Shown piece after piece: positions 33,300-44,575 of a DNA stretch of 64,000 nt. The stretch spans positions 187,647,298 through 187,711,297 of the forward strand of contig NC_134138.1 of the NCBI RefSeq assembly GCF_033958435.1, read 5' to 3'. The stretch comes from Carettochelys insculpta. Lineage: Eukaryota > Chordata > Testudines > Carettochelyidae. Position 1 is the first letter of the stretch. Every line of letters begins with the position of its first letter. The translations under genes were made by a program, and so were the position numbers. The notes below the pieces were generated by a model. The model worked only from the letters and a program-made list of their open reading frames with translations. It was not told the origin of the DNA and did not search any database.

Positions 33300-34221
33300 T
33301 TCTGGAGACACCATCCTTGCAGTCAGGCATTCACCTCCAGAATGCACCAGTCTCTGCCTGAGCCCCTTCCTGTGACAGGAAGGATTGAGGAGAACACCAC
33401 CTGCACCCCCAGCTCCTTCACCTGTACTCCCGGAACCCTGTAGTCACACTTCATCTGCTCAGGGTTACTCCTTGCAGTATCATTTGTGCCTCCATGCATG
33501 AGTAGCATTTGGTAGTAGTCAGTAGGCCAGACAGTCCTCAGCAAAGCCTCCATAACGTCTCAGATATGGGCTCCTGGCAGGCAGTTTACCTCCTGGGAAG
33601 ACATGTCAGGGCAACAGACAGGTTCCTCCATCCCCCTCAGAAGAAAGTCTCCTATCACCCCTATCCCACATTTCTGGCTCATAGTGGTGGCAGCTGACCT
33701 CCCAGCCTTGGGACTACAAGGTTTCTCTGATTCACCACATCTCCCATGTCCAGAATGGTGCAATGGTTTCCCAGTACCGCAGTGGGAGGATTGGGAGCAG
33801 GAGTAGAGCACTGCCTGCTGCAGGAAGTGACCAGCTGCCGGTGTCCCCCCTGAGCCATCTCCACCTCCACTGATGGTGTGTCAGCCCTCTTTTGTGGTGG
33901 GACAGCTCTCTTAACCCCAGCTGTCTCCACATGAGTACTGCCCAGGAATTGCTTGTGGAGTCGAATACTCCGAAGCCTGGCTACCTCTTCCTGAAGCTCC
34001 ACCCCCTGCTTCCTGAGAGCTTCTACCAGAAGACACCTTCCACACTGGATGGTCTCCCCAGCCTGGACTTCAATAGGTGGGATCTGCAAGTCACAGTCCC
34101 TGCAAAACCACACCAGGGTCTGGGTAGAGGCATCCCTGGTCAAGAGTTCTGTTTGACTACAGGCATGGGTGGAAGAGACAGGATCAGTCCTGGCACAGGT
34201 GTTGCAGGTCTTCCTAACCAT
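33300..34221 (-). pseudogene. CR1 ORF1 (zinc-finger-like N-terminus and esterase-like domain)
   Basis: Frame 34221-33679 (180 codons) starts with a Cys-rich segment (CNTCAR...CSQTELL, CRDCD, CGRC) and a short coiled-coil stretch (LRKQGVELQEEVARLRS), as in CR1 ORF1. A second frame, 33553-33323, has LLMHGGTNDTARSNPEQMK, the GTND block of the CR1 ORF1 esterase-like domain, and VVFSSILPVTG. A frame break lies between them. In CR1, ORF1 makes an RNA-binding/chaperone protein. Confidence 0.75.
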
Positions 34222-34879
34222 AGTGGAACCCCTCTGTCAAACTCCCTCTTAAAAACTCCCCTTTCTGTAGCCCTCTGTCCTCTTTGCTCCACTGATCGCT
34301 CAGACTCTGGCTTTATAAAGCCTGCAAACCTCAGTCAAGGCCTCCCCTTGTTAGTCACACAGGAGAAGGTTAATCCTGAGGCTGATCAAAGGCAATCAAG
34401 GGAACAAGGGATCAAAAGAGGTTCCAGTCCTTCCAGGCACACAATCCCAGCTACCACAGTAACTGAAACTGAAATCACATGCAATCAGAATTCAAAACTT
34501 AAACAGTCAGGCAAACTCAATGTGGTAGTTTGAGATATGGTTTTTAGTATGAAAGTTTTGGAGAGTGTCAAAAGGAACTAGCTCCCCTCTCAATTCCCTC
34601 TCTAAACTCCCTTCTCAAAACTCTCTCCTGTTTGCAATCCCCTGGGTGCAAGCTCCCCTGGTCACTTACTAGCAGGCTTTATAAGCTCTGGCCTTCCTGA
34701 ATGGTAGCCCCACCCCCTGGCTACGGCTTGACCATTTTCTGTAGGAACAACACAGTAGGTGGTGCTGGTGGCATGGTGGCACTATCTGTGAAAGAAAGCC
34801 AAGTGCACTATTGTGAAGACCTTAAATAAATTAAACTATAGCACAGAATCTCTATAGATAGAAATCCCATGTTTAACTA

Positions 34880-35780
34880 ACAAGAATATAGCAGTAGGAA
34901 TATACTACCAATCACCTGAGCTGGACAGTGATTGTGAAATGTACAGGGAGATCAGAAACGCTATGAAAAACAAAAAACCCAATCACAATGTGAGACTTCA
35001 ACTATCACCATATTAACTGGGTATACTTAATCTCTGGATGGGATACAAAGATAACACTTCTTGACTCCATTAATGATGACTTCTTGGAGCACACAAGAAG
35101 AGAGGCAATTCTAAATTTAGTCCGAAGTGAAGCATGGGATCTGGTACAAGAGCTGAATGTAGATGACCTGCTCAGTAATAGCAACCATAATTAAACGAAA
35201 TTTAACATCCTTTGTGAGGATGGGGGAAATACCAAGGAAACCAGTCCCAGTTGCACTTAACATCAAAAAAGAAGAATCACACAAAAATGAGAAGGCTAGT
35301 TACATAGAAATTAAAAGGAACAATTACTAGAGTGAAATGCCTACAAGCTGCATGGAAACAATATGAGAACTCCATACCTGAGGCTCAGTGTATATCTTTC
35401 AAATTAAAAAAAGAAGTAAGAGGAGCAAAAGAATGCCGCTGTGGCTAAACAGAGTAAAAGAACTAGTTAGAGGCAAAAAGATATCCTTTCAAATTGGAAG
35501 TCAAATCCTATTAAGGAAAATAGAAAGGAGCATAAACCCTGCTAAATCAAGCGTAAAAGTTTGATATGTCAGGTCAAAAAGGAGTAAGAGCAAATAGCAA
35601 AAGATAACAGTTAAAAAACATTGCTTAGTTTTTGTAAGTATTTCAGAAACAAGAAGTCTCCCAATCAGTGGGACTACCGGACAATAAGGAAGTCAAAGCC
35701 AAAAAGCTCAAATAAATTTGTTGCATCAATCTTCACTACAAAGTAGAAACAGTTGATCAAGCCAAGACTAAGAGCAGGCC
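34880..35780 (+). pseudogene. Old CR1 endonuclease/linker fragment (plus strand)
   Basis: Plus-strand broken frames recall the CR1 endonuclease end: DFNYHHINW, then LLDSINDDFLEHTRREAILNLV and DDLLSNSNHN (normally SDH), and then a Lys/Arg-rich linker (NIKKE...ASYIEIK). Orientation is opposite to the CR1 next to it. Many stops; an older insertion. Confidence 0.65.
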
Positions 35781-37329
35781 ACTCGTTGCCTGGCCAGGAA
35801 AACTGCACCTTCTTGGGAACAGCTACTTTCATTGCTTACAAGTTGTATGTTAAAGGTCTTTTAAAGTCACATCTAAGGAGACTGCTGTGAAATCCAGAAA
35901 GACAGTAAGAATACACCTATATAAAATCTTGAGTGAGTTACCTGCAGGAACTTTTATCTTGACAAACCAGCCTCACTGCAACTGTGAAGCTAATTTTTGA
36001 GAGACCATCTTCCATCCCAGCTGGCAGGTGGGGGTGGGAGAAGGGCATTTATTGTTTACTGAAGCAACAACATGGTTATATTGCTCAGAACCTAGATGAT
36101 CCTCAAAGTACACACCCATATGAAAAACTCTGACATAATTGTATATGTGTTTATATTTTGCTTACTAGTTTTGTTTTAGTTGCCTAGAAGTTATGCTAAA
36201 AGACAAATAATTGAGAGCACTGAGACTCAAGAAATTCATTACTTTAAGGCATGTGTTATTTCTAACAGGTAACTGTGATGGCTGATCAGTAATAGTTACC
36301 ATACAAAACTCTGGGTGTTTCAAAAGACTTCAGTCTTTAAAATGCAGATGCTGTGGACCAAAGCATTGACAGTTTTTTAGACCAAAAAAAGTAGCTTTGA
36401 ATTAGCCTGTAATATGAAGATATTAATCACAATTTGGATATGTGGGTAAAGTGTCAAAATCGAGTATAGTAAAATTCAAAAGAAACAATAATAGCTGCAT
36501 GCTATATTTTGGGCTTAATGTGTTCTGATCTTGCATCCATAAGTGGAAAAGCTCAATTACAAAAATTAGTTTTGCCAGGCATTTTGAACTCTACAGACAG
36601 TCTTTGAAAATTAAGTAATTTGTCTAATTTTTTAAAATCCTACCTTAAAATTGAACTGTCATAAGCAGTTCCATGTTTCCTCTGGTACATAGGTGCTTAT
36701 TTAAGAAGCCATAGTTTCGTTTTGGTAGTAAAATCACCTACTCAGACTATAGTAAAAGAGGAAAGCTTGCCTCTGTAATAAGGTTGTGATGTCCTTAAAT
36801 CAAGTGAAGCGATTTGTGATCTCCTGGAAGCTGTGACATCCCTTGCTGAGTTCAATTCTTGACACTGTGAATACTATCATCTTTGTTTTGCTTTCTTTGT
36901 TTTTTATGAACTTTAAAAGCTACTTTAGGTAGTAAAACGCATACATTTATATTAACTCTCCAGTCTGCATTACAGCCAAGGAACAATAAGAAACCCAGTA
37001 GTGAAGGAACTAGTTAATTAAGTTGATCTAATGAATGCATTTTTATCCTCCTCAGGCCATCCTTATAGGTTCTGTCCTTTTACAGGAGCTACCTAAAAGG
37101 ACATAATTTTACAATTTGGTCCATTGACATTCCTAGATCAGTTCTGATTACTAACATATCCACAGGCCAGCCAATGGGGTGGGGCTGCAGGGGGACAAAG
37201 GGGTGGTTGTCCTGAGGCACTGTGATAAAAAGCGGCCCAGAGCTCCTGGCTCCCATCAGCACTACAGTGGCAGCCAGAGCCCTGGGCCCTTTAATTCACT
37301 GCCTCAGTGCCAGGTGGCATGTTCTAGGC
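35781..37329. other. No recognisable gene or repeat
   Basis: AT-rich sequence with no long frame, repeat ends or RNA motifs that I can identify. Confidence 0.4.
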
Positions 37330-37966
37330 CAGTGTGCCCCAATTTTATTTGGTCATGGAACCCTTTTAAACATGAAAGAATTTTGTGGAACCCCATTCCC
37401 AGCCCTCCATTTCCAGGCTTTACCCGCCTCAACCCCCAGCCCCCAAATCTGCCCCCTGTCCCCAAGCTTTACCTCCCCATCCCACAAATCCACCCCTCCA
37501 CCCCAGACTTAACCACCCTCAGCCCCTAAACCACTCCCCCATCCCCAGGATTAACCCGCCTCAGCCCCAAACTGGCCCCCAGGACTAACCCATCCATGGC
37601 ACTGTCTGGGGAGCCTCTGCTGGGCGGATACTTGCACCCAGCAGAAGGAAGGCTCGTGTGGAGATGTTCCGTTGGTGGGGTGAGCCAAGCCATGCCCACC
37701 AGAGGGGTGTGGTCACTCAGGTAGTGGGGCGAGTGAGGGGCTCTGTACAGCTCCCTGCCCTGCTGCCGCTGAAACAATGGAACTACATTCAGTTGGTTTA
37801 ACGGCTGGATCCCTCCCACTGCCCTGTCAGACATTAAACCATTAAATTTAGTTCTACTGTTTCAGCGGTGTCAGGGCAGGGAGCTGCAGAGGAATTTTCC
37901 CACAGAACCCTTATTTTCACTTCAGGAAACCCTGGGATTCAGTGGAACACCATTTGGGAAACATTG
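37330..37966. mobile_element. hAT-type MITE, 637 bp, 8-bp TSD
   Basis: The left end CAGTGTGCCCCAA and reversed right end CAATGTTTCCCAA match the hAT consensus start. TTCTAGGC at 37322-37329 and CTCTAGGC at 37967-37974 give a 7/8 target-site duplication, as expected for hAT. The interior has repeated CCCCAGCCCT/ACCC units and a GGTTTAA(T/C)GG theme. No transposase. Confidence 0.75.
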
Positions 37967-38184
37967 CTCTAGGCAGCAATGAGGGCTGGGGAGAGGGCAG
38001 ACCGTGGTCCAGGTGGTGCTGAAACTAAAGCTGCCTATCTCCAGCCCGGCTCCTTCCGCCTAAGAGCCTGTCCCTTCTGACTGAGGCCCCTCCTCTTCAG
38101 GAGCACAGAACAGCTCCCCTCATGTTGCTTAGGGGCCTGGTCACAATATAGATACATCTATATCATATATAATCATTTTCATGT

Positions 38185-38369
38185 ATCAGTTGGGTATCCA
38201 TGTTAGTCTGTGTCCACAAAAACAAGGACAAGTCCTGTGGCACCTTATAGACTAACAGATTTATTGGAGCATAAGCTTAGACCCGTGCATCTGACAAATT
38301 GAGTTTTTTCCCACGAAAACATATGCTCCGATAAATCTGTTAATCTATAAAGTGCCACAGGACTTCTCG
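38185..38369. mobile_element. PLE tail inverted dimer, 12-bp TSD
   Basis: The left arm (about 38230-38273) and right arm (about 38321-38365) are inverted copies of a PLE tail end (right arm ...AAATCTGTTAATCTATAAAG, then TGCCACAGGACTT). TCATTTTCATGT flanks the whole unit at 38173-38184 and 38370-38381. A remnant hammerhead-like block (TTTTTTCCCACGAAAACAT) precedes the right arm; its stem is damaged. Confidence 0.75.
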
Positions 38370-38381
38370 TCATTTTCATGT

Positions 38382-39261
38382 GAATGTAGATCATCTTCAG
38401 ACAACTTTGTATTAAGTCTCTCCATATACTACCTTCATTTTCATATAACTTTATATTAAGTCTTTTGTTGTATAAATCTGTATTATTAAGTCCTTTTACT
38501 TAGAAACTGTTTATAACTTTGTATTAAGTCTTTTGTATTAAGCAAGGTAAAGAAAATGTGTTTACACCAGACTAGATCTCTCCCCTTTCCCTTAATTGAG
38601 TGCCCTGTTGAGTGAATGAGGTGTGAATGGATAAGGCATGAGAGGCAAGCACCTCCAGCAATATTCGCAGTGCTTGGTAAGGGGTTGGAAGCTGGAAGCA
38701 AGAACTACAAGATCTGTGACATGGGATCATTAAAAAAAGACTGGACATACTGACGACGCAAGTCAAAAGCAAGCACCTTCTTTTGAAAGCAGATGCAAAA
38801 GGACCTTCTATGAAGACAAATGTGGTAGCATTAAGGCAGCACTCAGAAGAAAGCATCATGGAAGATGACTAACTGACACAGTCAAGAGAACGTAGGTTGT
38901 TGTATATGCATGGGATGACAAACCGGTGTAGATTTGATGACAGAGTGACCACTATAAATCTTAGATGTCTTGCAAGGGGACCCCAGGTCTCATCGACATC
39001 ACAGCACTGATCTGGATCGGCAGAAGCCCTGCTCCAGCCATCACCCATCTAACTGCCTTGATCAGTTAAGTTAGGGGAGCAACTAGTTGATAATGACAAC
39101 TAGATGAAGTGTGCTTGTGTGTGAGTGAGTGCACGACTGCAATTTCACATACAAATGATAAAGTAGTGATTTGCTATATGTATTACCTATAAATGTGGTA
39201 TTTTGTCTTATCCCCCTGAAAAAGTTCCTGCATAATTCTTTTAAGGACAACAGCCGCTCTC
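38382..39261. other. No recognisable gene
   Basis: Contains three similar blocks around 'ACTTTGTATTAAGTCTTTTG' (38404, 38448, 38516), a small degenerate tandem repeat. Otherwise nothing I can identify. Confidence 0.45.
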
Positions 39262-39264
39262 TTT

Positions 39265-39474
39265 GGCTATGTCTACACGGCAAGCGCTATTTCCGGACAC
39301 TGAGGTAGCCTGAAATAGCTGCCTGCATCTATGCAATGCGACCCTTGTCTCAAAACAATTTTCGAGATAATGGGTATGCTATTCCAGCATCCCTGTAAAC
39401 TCATTGCATGAAGAGTAGAGGGATGCATTGACATAGGGCTTTATTTTGGCTTGTGGCACCATCTAGACATAGCC
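39265..39474. mobile_element. Short Harbinger-type MITE, 210 bp
   Basis: Ends GGCTATGTCTACACGG and reversed GGCTATGTCTAGATGG; flanks TTT/TTA. The body holds GAAATAGC-type motifs. A related partial copy is at about 52905-53010. Confidence 0.6.
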
Positions 39475-39926
39475 TTAATGGGTCACCTCATACCATGACG
39501 TTGACCCCTTTTCTTGCAAACATGCAATGACCTGATCAGTCTGTACTTGTCCAAGTGTTTCTCCCCAGTCCATTATTAAAACTTCAGAAGTCTACTGCAA
39601 TGTACTATTTGCAAAGGCTAGATTTAGAGGCCTGTAATTTTCCCTGTTTTCTCTTGCTACTACATTAAATATGACTGTCAAGAGATAGGCACTCTGTAGC
39701 CATAATAGCTTGCTGGCTACCCATATGGAAAAATTGCCTCTTTTATTTCCTCTGTCAGTTTGTTTCAAATGCTGGGATACAAGCCATCTGCTGCTGGAGC
39801 TTCCTGTAGCATATACCTGCTGTAAAGAACTCTTGAAATTGATAGAGCTTTTCCTCCCTGACTACATTTTTTTTTACATACCTAAAAATGAAATACTGTT
39901 ACACCATATGAAACTAATCTAGATAA

Positions 39927-40292
39927 GTAACAGAGAGGAAGCTGTGCTAGTCTATACACTATCAAAACAGAAAGCAGTCAAGTAGCACTTTAAAGACTAA
40001 CAAAATAGTTTATTAGGTGAGCTTTCGTGGGACAGACCCACTTCTTCAGACCATAGCCAGACCAGAACAGACTCAATATTTAAGACACAGAGAACCAAAA
40101 ACAGCAAGCAAGGAGGACAAATCAGAAAAAGATTTGTCCTCCTTGCTTACTGTTTTTGGTTCTCTGTGTCTTAAATATTGAGTCTGTTCTGGTCTGGCTA
40201 TGGTCTGAAGAAGTGGGTCTGTCCCACGAAAGCTCACCTAATAAACTATTTTGCTAGTCTTTAAAGTGCTACTTGACTGCTCTCTGTTTTGA
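39927..40292. mobile_element. PLE tail inverted dimer, 164-bp arms, 12-bp TSD
   Basis: The left arm 39960-40123 is the reverse complement of 40131-40294 with only a few differences, separated by 7 bases. Each arm is a PLE 3' tail (same sequence as 5020-5112). TAATCTAGATAA flanks the unit at 39915-39926 and 40293-40304. Each arm has the hammerhead-like block: CTGAAGA 40205-40211 and GAAA 40228-40231 on plus; TTTC 40023-40026 and TCTTCAG 40043-40049 for minus. Confidence 0.85.
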
Positions 40293-40455
40293 TAATCTAG
40301 ATAATTACTCTTGAGGAAACTTTTCCATCAACAGACCAGAAAAAACATAGTGTAGATTTTTCCCAAACTTATTTTTTCAGGTTCTCTCCCTAAATACTTA
40401 GCTCTGCAAGGATAGCAGCTAAAAGTGACAGAGCAGCTGTACACAGGATAACTAA

Positions 40456-40742
40456 GGCCATGTCTACACGTCTGAGAAGATCAACCTGGTGAGAGTCGAT
40501 CTTCCAGAGTTCGATTCCATGCATCCGGTAGAGACACATGAAATCAATCTGTATGGGGTTGGCAGTCAACCCTTCTACTCCTTGCTATCATGAGGAGTAA
40601 TGGAATGTCAAAGGGAGAAACACTCCCATTAGTGAAGATGGTCAGGTAAGTTGAATTCCGATACATCAATTCTAGATACACAATTGCCGTAGCTAGAATT
40701 GCATATCTGGAATCGACTTTCAGGTCTACTGTAGATGTGGCC
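40456..40742. mobile_element. Harbinger-type MITE, about 287 bp
   Basis: Ends GGCCATGTCTACACGT and reversed GGCCACATCTACAGTA. The body has GAATTCCGATACATC and AATCGAC motifs near-symmetrically placed. TSD not clear (TAA/ACA). Confidence 0.55.
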
Positions 40743-41216
40743 ACAGTTATACTCATCTATCTAGCCCCAAAACACTGTTCCAGCAAGCAGGAAGAGGTGG
40801 AGAAGTGGTATGTGTGGGAAATAGCCCATTTCTCACAGATGTATCCATAGGAAGGAATTGGTGTACAGCTCCTAGTTGCTGGTTCTATGATACCTGCAGG
40901 TTCCCCTTACACACAAGAAAACTTGTGAAGCAGTTAATCTAGTATTATGGCTGTGAAGGTCTGATCACTACTTAGTTTAATTTGGCCTGCATGGTACTGA
41001 GCAATATTCTGCCATGAATTTAAAAAAAAATGGTGTGTTGTTGACTTTCCCTATTTATAGTCGTGACAAACAGTGACCTACCACTAAGCCTGTGTTGCCT
41101 GGGCAAGTTTATGAAATGAATCTTGCAGTAGTCAAGTCACTTGCAAAAGCTAGACTAGTCTATAAACAAACCCATCTGGAAAACAGAGTAAGATTATTGT
41201 ACCACTAATTGAGTAA

Positions 41217-41698
41217 TGTCAAAGTTTGACTCAGACTCACAATTTATCAGACCACTCTGTTTTATTAGCAAAGCCGCTCTGCTAATACATTTAGAAGTGA
41301 GCCCCCCGAGTGGGGCTTGTGTCTCTTAATTTATACAGTTTTTGGAGAAGAAGTTACAGACAAGTTACAGACAAAAGAAGAAAAAGATTTTAGTTACCAC
41401 CCTTTGAGATCCCTGAGACCAGTCACGTATCTTTAATTACCTGCCACCCTTAACAATCTCCTTTAACAGCTTCCAGTTAACTTAACTAATTGCCCTTCAC
41501 ACCTTCCATTCTGATGCCTGCTTCTTAGACGTGCTGGCTCCATCTTAATTGCTTCTCCATTCAAAAGCTAACTGTCCCTACGTGTGCTCCCTCAGATACT
41601 TTGTAACATGTTTTGGCATGCCCTCTCATATACAATGTATCCAGCATGTCCCCTTATACAACGTTATACTTATACAATGTTATACTTCCACAGTAACA
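41217..41698 (-). repeat. Probable solo LTR of an endogenous retrovirus
   Basis: On the minus strand a 482-bp block starts TGTTACTG and ends TTTGACA (TG...CA). It has a TATAAATTAAG box about three-quarters along, a CCCCACTCGGGGGG hairpin and then AATAAA with a downstream GT-rich stretch, in U3-R-U5 order. Flanks GTAA/ATAA may be a decayed 4-bp TSD. There is no second copy or internal region in the window. It differs from the ERV LTR at 25.7 kb. Confidence 0.65.
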
Positions 41699-41789
41699 AT
41701 AACTTTCTCAGCAGAGTACCAAGGTCAGTATTTTCTAGCTGACTCAGTTTATTTCATGTCTATGGATCTGCGCAGTTGTTTCTTAACTT

Positions 41790-41891
41790 GGAACTTTGGT
41801 TGATCTGAAGAAGTGGGTCTGTCCCACGAAAGCTCACCACCTAATAAATTATTTTTTTTAGTCTTCAAAGTTCTACTGAAGTGCTTTTTTG
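41790..41891 (+). mobile_element. PLE tail copy, 5'-truncated, TSD about 11 bp
   Basis: Carries CTGAAGA 41805-41811, the GTGGG/CCCAC stem and GAAA 41828-41831, then the CACCTAATAAATTATTTT tail. TTTCTTAACTT (ends 41789) and TTTCCTTAACTT (41892-41903) flank it. Only about 100 bp long. Confidence 0.7.
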
Positions 41892-41903
41892 TTTCCTTAA
41901 CTT

Positions 41904-43079
41904 CTGTGAGTCTTTGCCAGTTCAAACTCTCAGAAAGCAATGGAGTAACATGAGCATGACCTCAGGCAGCGTTACTGAAGTTGTGCCTCTTAGTGCCTTG
42001 TGTCTTATGAAAACACATGCTCTCAGCAGATGCCGCATCAGTATTCAATCTTAGGAAGCAGCTGAAATACTTCTGTAGGTGTTCAAAATTGTACCTATCT
42101 ACTGGCCTGTCTTATCCACGTGGGATGGTTTTGGACACTTTGGCTGTGATCCAGGTACTGTTTGTCCTTGTTAGTGAGGGTTAATGGATAGCTGTTGTTG
42201 ATCATTTGCTTTCCAGAGGTGTGCCAAGAACAAGCTCCCTTGACATTGCAGCCAAGTGGCTTACAGTCAGAGCATTTAATGAGTGCTTCCTATGGCCCAC
42301 AACATAACAGAGGAAGTGGGACGACTTAACAGTACATGTAGAAGCCACAACACAGCATGTCTAAGTGGCACACTAGCTGGCAAAAGTATGTGATGGAAAG
42401 GGCAGAAATAAACATGCTTAGAACCAGTGCTCCCTGGAAGCTGTGAAATTGTGAAGCCACTCAGGAGAGATTCAAATGCCACTCAGCCGAGTAGCAGAGC
42501 TCCCACAGTTATGCTTTGTTTCTACTGAGGTGTGCCATTTCAGACTGGGTGGTGCAACCTGTGCATGCTGCAATGGAAGTGGGGCAGAGTGAGGGTAGGG
42601 AAGGCAGGCTGAGGACAGCGGCTTCAGCAGTGTTATTGACCATGTTCAGTCAAGCCAAGCAGCAAATTGGGGACCCTGTCTGCTCTCCTCCCACACATCG
42701 TGTCACCTCTGTCCAGGAGCTACTAAGGCACTTGAAAATTCTAGCTCTTTTACAGATAACTTAGCAATCAGCTGACAAGAGGACTGTATCTAATTCCTAT
42801 ATAAAAGGAAAAAATTGAGTAAATATGAGACACATCAGCTCTACCACTAACATATTCTGACATCTTGTGGCAAGTCAGCGAAGGGACACAAGGTAGGCTT
42901 AAAACTTTAATATATATTCTTACTTTGTTACTAACTCTGGAGAGAGAGAGAGAGAGAGAGAGACTATCAGGACTCCTTGGCTCTATCTCAGCTCTGGAAG
43001 AGGAGTGTGTTGGAGGTGGGGGTGTCTAGTGGGTTACAACAGGGGACAGATAAATTTGGGTCTATATAAAAACATCAAA
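41904..43079. other. No gene seen; (GA)n at 42940-42963
   Basis: No conserved coding or repeat signature, apart from a 12-unit GA microsatellite at 42940-42963. Confidence 0.4.
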
Positions 43080-44400
43080 ATGACCATACTTAGTCAGACC
43101 AATGGTCCATCTAGCTCAGTATCCTATCCTACAACAGTTGCCAATGCCAGGTTCTTCAGAAGGCATGAACAGAAGTAGTAATCATCACATGATCCATCCC
43201 CTCTCACCTATTCCCAACTCCGGGGAAACAAAGCTACAGGGACTATTCCTGCCCATCCTTGATGCACCTATCCTCCTTGAATTTATTTTGTTCTTTGGTT
43301 TGGGACTTTCCCGCATCCCCGACAAAGAGTTCTACAGGTTGACTGTGAAGAAATAATTTATTTTGTTTGTTTTAAATCTCAAGCCTATAAATTTCTTTGG
43401 GTGACCTTCTTGTGTTATGTTAATGAAGGAGTAAATATTTATTTATTTTAAATATTTTTACCCTTACTCTCTATTTAAAATATTCAACGCAGCTTACAAT
43501 TTTAAAAAGAAAAATATAAACATATAAAAATAAACATATAAAATATAAAACATACAACATAAATAACATATAAAATATAAACATACAAAAATTAAAAATA
43601 CAAAACCCCAAAGGGACATAAAACCTACTAGAACATCTCAAAAGAAGGAACATGCACACAAACACAAACTCAAATATCAGTAAAAGCATGAATAAAAGGG
43701 TGGTTTTAAGATTTCCTTATTCCATCTTTCCACACCATCCACAATTTTCTAGATGTCTAACATATCCCCCCACCCTTTAGTCATTTATTTTCCAAGCTAA
43801 AAAGTCCCATTCTTTTTAGTCTCTTCTCATACGGAAGTTGATCCTTACCCCTAGTCATTCCTTTCTCCTTCTGTACCTCTTACAAATTCGAAATATCTCT
43901 TTTTAGATAGGGTAGATTCAAGATGTGGGCATGCCATGATTTTATATAGAGGCAATGTGATATTTTCTGTCTTATTATCTATTGCATTCAAAATGGATTC
44001 ACAATATTTTGTTAGCTTTTGAGGTTGCCACTGCATACTGAGCAGATGTTTTCAGGGAACTATCCATGAAGATTCCAAGATCTTTTTCTTAAGTCGGTAT
44101 CAGCTATTTTAGACCTCCTTATTTTTGACTGTATAATTGGGATTATTTTTTTCTATGTGCATTACTTTGCATTTATGAACATTGAACTCCAGCTGCTCTT
44201 TTGTTTCCCAATGAGACAGTTTTGTGAGATCCCTTTTCAGTCAACTTTGGACTTAAATATTGTAACTAATTTTGTATCATCTGCAAATTTTGCCACCCCA
44301 CTGCTGGTCCCTTTTTCAAGACCATTTATGACTAAGTAGAACAGCAGTGGTCCATGCAGACGCCTTGAGCACAACCCTGTTTATTCCTCCCCTTTTTTTT
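43080..44400 (-). pseudogene. Old CR1 copy, RT to 3' UTR, with AT-rich insertion
   Basis: The minus-strand 3' UTR lies at about 43080-43150 (ACTTAGTCAGACCAATGGTCCA). RT-terminal blocks at 43330-43390 and 43690-44390 correspond step by step to 5400-6230 of the intact CR1 (for example FADD region at 44270-44300, TTTTGTATCATCTGCAAATT). An AT-rich, AACATATAAAATA-type stretch (43420-43690) separates them. Many frameshifts; the octamer 3' end is lost. Confidence 0.7.
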
Positions 44401-44425
44401 CTTTCTTGTCTTTGTAGTAGAGTAG

Positions 44426-44560
44426 TCACAGAAAGGTAGTGTTAGTCTGTATCTTCACGAAACAAAAAAGTAGTCATGTAGCACTTTAAAGACTAACATA
44501 ATAATTTATTAGGTGATGAACTTTCACGTGGCACACTCACTTCTCCAGATCTTAAATAGT
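44426..44560 (-). mobile_element. PLE tail copy, 15-bp TSD
   Basis: A minus-strand tail with GTAGCACTTTAAAGACTAAC on plus. TTTGTAGTAGAGTAG (44411-44425) and TTTGTAGTGGAGTAG (44561-44575) flank it. The hammerhead-like core reads CTGGAGA here, losing one core base. Confidence 0.75.
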
Positions 44561-44575
44561 TTTGTAGTGGAGTAG

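Larger units (their letters stand above)
30826..34720 (-). mobile_element. Long CR1 LINE (5' UTR, ORF1, EN, start of RT), split by a MITE
   Basis: The minus-strand order is 5' UTR with two similar CTCCCCT...CTTTATAAGC blocks (about 34690-34560 and 34320-34230), ORF1 (34221-33300), endonuclease region (33.2-32.46 kb), linker (32456-31935), MITE 31304-31931, then RT start (31276-30840: [33 protein letters not shown]-like). The copy ends at the border of the second-family Harbinger. RT past about 30830 is missing and does not resume left of 22463. Frames are broken in several places. Confidence 0.8.

Noticed and set aside
33679..34533. Plus-strand frame of 213 codons at 33892-34533
   Set aside because: Opposite strand of CR1 ORF1 and its 5' UTR; no domain and ends in the UTR repeats.
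39927..40292. Initially read as an ordinary SINE or LTR-flanked element
   Set aside because: The same tail follows the GIY-YIG endonuclease at 4.4-5.1 kb, and there are no pol III boxes, so it is a PLE 3' end.
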